From: Monosporascus cannonballus
Taxonomy: Eukaryota > Ascomycota > Sordariomycetes > Xylariales
DNA: 64,000 nucleotides
Assembly (NCBI GenBank): GCA_004154925.1
Contig: QJNS01000039.1
Location: forward strand, 65,009-129,008
Direction of reading: 5' to 3'
Part shown: positions 59,571 to 64,000 of the stretch, piece by piece
Numbering within the stretch: the first letter of the stretch is position 1
Layout: the number at the start of each line of letters is the position of its first letter
Notes under the pieces: model-generated
The model's database searches: none
Told to the model about the DNA's origin: nothing
Seen by the model: only the letters and a program-made list of their open reading frames with translations
Translations under genes and position numbers: made by a program

Positions 59571-60135
59571 CAAAAAAGGGAAAAAGAATTAACAAAAATT
59601 AAAAACAGATTTTAGAAAGACCAAAAGAAATTAAAAAAAATTAAAAACAAATTAAAAACAAATTAAAAAAATTAAAAACAAATTAAAAATAAATTAAAAA
59701 AAAATTAAAAATAAATTAAAAAAAACTTAAAAATAAATTAAAAAAAATTAAAAAAAAAATTAAAAAAAAATTAAAAGAAATTAAAAAGAAATTAAAAGAA
59801 ATTAAAAGAAATTAAAAAGAAATTAAGAAACATTAAAGAAAATTTAAAAAGATAAAAAAAAAATTAAAAACAAATTAAAAACAAATTATAAACAAATTAA
59901 AAACAAATTAAAAACAAATTAAAAAAAATTAAAAAAAAATTAAAAAAAATTAAAAAGAAATTAAAAAAATTAAAAAGAAATTAAAAAGAAATTAAAAAAA
60001 ATTAAAAAGAAATTAAAAAGAAATTAAAAAAAAATTAAAAAGAAATTTAAAAAAATTAAAAAGAAATTAAAAAGAAGCTTAAAAACAATTAAAGAAAAAG
60101 TTAAAAGAATTAAAAAGAAATTAAAAGAATTAAGA
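59570..60135 (+). repeat. A-rich minisatellite, units of about 10-12 bp (AAATTAAAAAN)
   Basis: About 560 bp of near-uniform AAATTAAAAA with C, G or T in the variable place (AAATTAAAAAC, then AAATTAAAAAG variants in blocks). It lies between the RT fragment and the B3 3' LTR, where other gypsy-B copies have the antisense gene. No coding sense. Confidence 0.93.
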
Positions 60136-60184
60136 ATATTATAAAAATATTCAAAACGACATTGTTTTTAAAAAAAAGATTTTG

Positions 60185-60575
60185 TGTTATACTCTAACTG
60201 GTTTAACGGGCCTCAAAAAGATTAGAGTAAAAAAAATTAAACTCGATATAGGAATTATTTATGTAATAAATTTAAAGCTTTTAAATGTATTGGCCGCTTG
60301 ATCTTTTTACAATGTACAAAAAGAATTAAAAAGCGTATAAGGCTTAAAAGATTAAGCACTTTCACTATTTTAAGCTAAAAGTGAAATATATATGTTTAAA
60401 GCTTTCCATAACATAAATAGCAGCAATTTGTAATATAATTTCGTTATCCAAAACACCCTTAGCATCACGAGACGTAATTACAATTACCTTGTTATTTAAA
60501 TTTTTTACGATATTTCTATTAACATAAACTCGTTCTTTTAAGGTTTTATAGTTAGTTAAATACTTAGCCGTTACA
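60185..60575 (+). repeat. B3 3' LTR
   Basis: 391 bp, TGTTATACTCTAACTGG to TTAGCCGTTACA. CACCCTTAGCATCACGAGACG in U5 is the LTR-B family block. Followed by TSD ACTAT. Confidence 0.88.
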
Positions 60576-60580
60576 ACTAT

Positions 60581-61693
60581 AGATTGCTTTTTTGTACGGT
60601 ATTTATGCGGTTGATTTTTGAACTAAATAGTTTTTATACTATATTCGTTTAGAATTGCTGATTACGATAATTTAATAATATTATATTAAGGTAATTTTTA
60701 TATTTTTTAAATATATCGAATAAATTAAGGTTTGTATTATCGGCTTATTTTAGAGCAGATATAAATTTCCTAAATACAACTGTATATTTCAAAAATAATC
60801 CCTTTTATCATAAACGCTAAATATGTAATATTATCGTATGATTTTTTATTAAAGGTCTCGAAATCACTGAATTTTATAAAAAGGTTTTATAAATTTATTT
60901 TATCGAATTCATTGTTTTCCCCATGATTCCTTATAATAGACGTAAATTAAATCAAGGCGTTTTGTTCGAAAAATATTATAATGGCAAGAATTTATTTTAC
61001 CGATTTATTTACGTCTCCAAACTTGAGGTATATTCGTATCTAGATAAAAAAAACTCTGTAGGTTCTTTTCGTAAAGTTACAGCTTTGAAACTCTGTATTT
61101 CGAATTATTAATTTAGATTAGGGCAGCTTTGTCTTAATTCGTAAGTTACTGAATATAGTTTTCAAATGTTTTTATATTTGCTTAAAATTGAGCCGTTATT
61201 AAACTAGCGACAATAAATATAAATATAATAGTTCAAGGAATTACTTAAAGTTTTAAGGTGTTACTAAATAGAATTTTGCATTGTATAATAATTAAGAGAA
61301 TTAAGTAATTATTGAATTTTAATCGTACCAGTTTATATTAGTAAAAATATCTTAAAAGTTTAAAAAATAAATAGTTTTAAATACGTTTCGCGATACTAAC
61401 ACTCTTTTGAGTAATTAATTACCATTCTATATTAAAACTATTTATATTATCAAAAGTTCATTTAATAAATTGAGATTAATTTATTAATTTATTATTAGTG
61501 AATTGATAATTTGAATAACTGGCTTATTATTAATTGTTTAGTAACTCGAATTCCTAGTTTATTATCCGTAAGTCGGTGATTTATTATATAGTTTAACTTA
61601 CATAGTTTCTTAGCTTTTTCTTCTCCAATCGTTTTTAGAGACAGCAATCTGCTAGATTGTAACAATATATAACTTTTCAAACGAGGCCCGTTT
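60581..61693. other. Less-mutated spacer, right half; two short open frames of doubtful status
   Basis: Continues 52280-53003 across B3. Open frames of 62 codons (60923-61111, plus, MIPYNRRKLNQG...) and 61 codons (61495-61680, minus, MKSYILLQSS...) have more ordinary amino-acid make-up than the AT-rich noise elsewhere. I recognise neither, and nothing upstream looks like a start context. They may be remnants of a single-copy locus or chance. Confidence 0.4.
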
Positions 61694-62116
61694 TGTGACG
61701 GCTAGGGGGTTTAACCAACTATTGAACCTTAGTCGTACGGGTTTATGTTGGCAGGAGTATCGTGGGAATCTGAATAATGGATATAGTAATCGTATTACGT
61801 CTCGTAATATCAAGGGTACATTGTGTAACGATATTTCATTGCACGCTAAAGTTATTTAAATTATGGAAATAATAAGCGTATATATTTTTTTTGGATCCGG
61901 TTAAATCCCTTGGATCTTTCCGTATCTATATCGGATAATTGCATAAATTCCGTTAAATCTCTTGGATTATTCCGGATCTATATCGAATAACTGCATAGAT
62001 CCCGTTAAATCCTTTAGATCATTCCGGATCTATATTATATGATTTCGACTTACTTAGGTTCTATTTCGGTTACCAAGCAACCGTTTCTAAGACTCCCCCT
62101 TAGTTGGGTTATAATA
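61694..62116 (-). repeat. M4 3' LTR (LTR-B), 423 bp
   Basis: Starts TGTGACGGCTAGG and ends GGGTTATAATA. U5 at the left (61694-61890) is nearly un-RIPed and gives the best family reference. U3 holds a 52-bp tandem repeat. Confidence 0.9.
61895..62044 (-). repeat. 52-bp tandem repeat in the M4 LTR U3, about 2.9 units
   Basis: Units 61895-61946, 61947-61998 and partial 61999-62044, each with CCGTTAAATC, TTGGAT or TAGAT, and CCGGATCTATAT. Not present in the other LTR-B copies, each of which has its own unrelated U3 repeats. Confidence 0.92.
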
Positions 62117-62275
62117 CGATTTTTTTTCCTCAAATTTTGCCTTTAAGATTTTTCTGGTAAACTTTTCTTTGTCCGTTATTATGTTTAACCAAATCGTTAA
62201 GAACCGTAAACGTATTAACCAGAAAAAAAACGCGAAACTTTAATTCGTTTTGTTTTTAATTCTGGTTTTGAAGTT

Positions 62276-62692
62276 ATGCCTTATACGGCCTATTTTCGTA
62301 TTAGTAACTTATGCATTATGTCGGATGATATAACGCATTATTAATAATATATCTTGAAAAAACGCCATTATAACGATTCCTGTATTTCTTTTTTATTTTT
62401 AAATAATATTAATAAGAAAATATAATATTTATAATTAAATAAATCTTTTATCTATTAATATTTTCGTCATATTCGTTAAAAATTATTAATACTATTTCGT
62501 CGTTTGGACGAAGCGTTCTTTCGTTTAGAACGTTTTCGTACTTAATAAGATTTTCTTCGCAAAAAAGGCGTAAAAATAATTAACCGAGGTTTTTAATCCT
62601 TGGATAAACTGGAAAAATAAGAAAAAGCCGATCGCCTAAAGGCGAAACGTAAGCGTTTGGAAATTGAACTTCGCGCTGCGTTATACGAATAA
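62276..62692 (+). pseudogene. Antisense Zn2Cys6-like/coiled-coil gene, copy M4 (frame fully preserved)
   Basis: From ATG 62276 to TAA 62692 one frame of 139 codons is kept; only RIP-type stops interrupt it. The array reads YTAYFRISNLC then YxxYILKKRHY: C-X2-C-X6-C-X8-C-X2-C-X6-C with five Tyr for Cys and one Cys intact. A spacer of about 40 codons follows. The coiled coil then has RRLDEAFFRLERFR, DFLRKKGVKIINRGF and SLDKLEK, ending RLEIELRAALYE. The frame extends upstream without a clear start; M2 and B2 suggest an N-terminal extension. Confidence 0.65.
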
Positions 62693-62749
62693 TTTTATTT
62701 TTCCAATATCATCGTAAATATAAATTAGAACGTAATTATTTCTAATAAT

Positions 62750-64000
62750 TCCGTCGTTACTGGTAGAAATTCCTTAATAAGCGTTGGACACCAATAAGGA
62801 TTTTGGCGGGTTCCTGGATATTTTCGGAATCCGGGTACTTTTTTATTTAATTAAGTACAAGGTAAATCCGTTTTATTTTTGTATATCGAAAATGTTCTCT
62901 ATTGCGTATACTTATTCATTTTTTATTTCTATATCGTCTTATGCCGTATATATTTTAATTATATTTTTTGTTAAATCGAATAAAAAAATACAAAATATTC
63001 CATGGAATTTGACGTTGGTTCGGAATTCTAATAGGTAATTATTTTCAGAGATTTTTTTAATAATTTTGTATAGACCGATATACTTAAAATCGAATTTTTT
63101 GCTAAGTCGTTTTGTTTAAACGTTTTTTGTGCCGAAAAAAACCATTTCCCCTTTTTCGAAAATTAATTTTTTAACATTATTATTTGAATTATTCTGATAT
63201 AAGGATTATTTTAATATTAATTAAATCGTTACCATATATGTTTTTATAAACTTTTCAATTAAAATTACAATTTGCATTCGCTAATAATATTTTAATGGTT
63301 TTATGGTAATTAATATTATAAGCGAATTATATAATTAATAATTTTTCAACCTGGTTATTTTGTTCGTAATTAATATAATATCGTAAATAAATTTTTAAGA
63401 TTTGATTTATTCGTTTTATTGATTTATTTAAAATAATTTGCATTAATAATCCGTATATATTAAAGATATATTTAAAAAAGAATATATATTATTTGATCGG
63501 GGTTCATGTTCTTATAATATGGTAAATAGTATAAAAAGTTCGTAAATCGGTCAACGTTTACGAAAATACAGTTATAATTTATTTTTATAATTAAAGTTTC
63601 TGATATAGGAAATTTGGTCATAAAATCGAATGTAACTAAATACTATGGTCACGTTACGACTGGTAATAGATGTAATTCTCTATATAGTTGGTATTATCGA
63701 ACCTTTATCCTGGCGTAAATATTGTATTATTATATAACTTTTCGTATAGTTAAATTTACTCCAAAAAGAAAATATATACGTTAAAGCCGCTCTAAGATTT
63801 TGTAAATCCCTGGATATCCGTACAATTAATGTTTGTATATTTTTCGTATTAAATCCCTTGGATATTGTTCTGAAATTTCTATTTTATTCGTTTTTTGATT
63901 TTCTGGAAAACCGTCATTATATTGCTGGATTTTCTGGTACATATTAAAAGGTACTGCCCGAATTATCGCAATTTATTATCAGCGTAAATATCTTTTGGTA
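62750..64000 (-). pseudogene. M4 pol C-terminal part: integrase and chromodomain
   Basis: Minus strand. The chromodomain end near 62770-62830 corresponds to ENTWDPVKNLINA of B1; integrase occupies the rest. The segment 63640-63680 is intact where M1 carries LTR-E, giving the empty site. RIP stops throughout. Confidence 0.75.

Larger units (their letters stand above)
53004..60575 (+). mobile_element. Element B3: divergent gypsy-B relative, 7572 bp, TSD ATTAT/ACTAT
   Basis: Two 391-bp LTRs (53004-53394 and 60185-60575) with flanks ATTAT (52999-53003) and ACTAT (60576-60580). LTR ends and U5 are of LTR-B type but the body is strongly diverged. It contains gag-pol, a TRIM-like insertion in integrase, a minus-strand RT fragment and an A-rich minisatellite. 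No antisense gene is readable. Confidence 0.88.
62117..64000 (-). mobile_element. Gypsy-B copy M4, 3' part, running off the window
   Basis: Minus strand, tail-to-tail with B2 across the spacer. Contains the antisense gene (62160-62692), the chromodomain end (about 62780) and the integrase up to its zinc-binding part (about 63690-63980). RT and beyond lie outside. Confidence 0.87.

Overview
The window looks like a transposon graveyard from a filamentous ascomycete (Pezizomycotina) with repeat-induced point mutation (RIP). It is very AT-rich. CpA/TpG is scarce, TpA is abundant and CpG largely survives. Almost every recognisable coding stretch is shot through with TAA/TAG at former Gln/Trp codons and with Tyr where Cys is expected. 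I see no intact host gene, tRNA, rRNA or CRISPR; the species cannot be named from this.

Main families. (1) Gypsy-B: Ty3/gypsy chromoviruses with LTRs of about 375-425 bp (consensus TGTYATGAC...CCGTCACA). There are seven partial or whole copies: M1, M2, M3 and M4 on the minus strand; B1, B2 and a divergent B3 on the plus strand. Several carry, between pol and the 3' LTR, an oppositely oriented gene with a Zn2Cys6-like cysteine array and a coiled coil. (2) Element D, a second chromovirus with 206-bp LTR-A ends; LTR-A also occurs alone at three more places. (3) Element C, a third gypsy element with 190-bp LTRs. (4) A single solo LTR-E of 188 bp. (5) An insertion of about 11 kb (17.1-28.2 kb), possibly a large DNA transposon, containing copia-like fragments. 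(6) A TRIM-like short direct-repeat element inside B3.

Layout. 1-161 partial LTR-A; 162-10747 M1, interrupted by solo LTR-E (1797-1984) and element C (2615-8283); 10748-10954 LTR-A; 10955-11198 a short non-RIPed island; 11199-36057 the 3' LTR of M2, split by two insertions, B1 (11323-28445, TSD AAGGG) and D (28482-35834, TSD AAGCT/AAGTT), with B1's own 3' LTR split by the 11-kb insertion; 36058-about 41540 M2 interior with a solo LTR-A (41144-41349, TSD AATTT); 41541-46797 M3; 46798-52279 B2, head-to-head with M3; 52280-53003 and 60576-61693 a less mutated spacer split by B3 (53004-60575, TSD ATTAT/ACTAT); 61694-64000 M4, running off the window.

Together these show repeated rounds of insertion into older insertions, each dated relative to the next by target-site duplications, followed by RIP. 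Solo LTRs and some short islands escaped most of the mutation. No retroelement here could encode working proteins as read.
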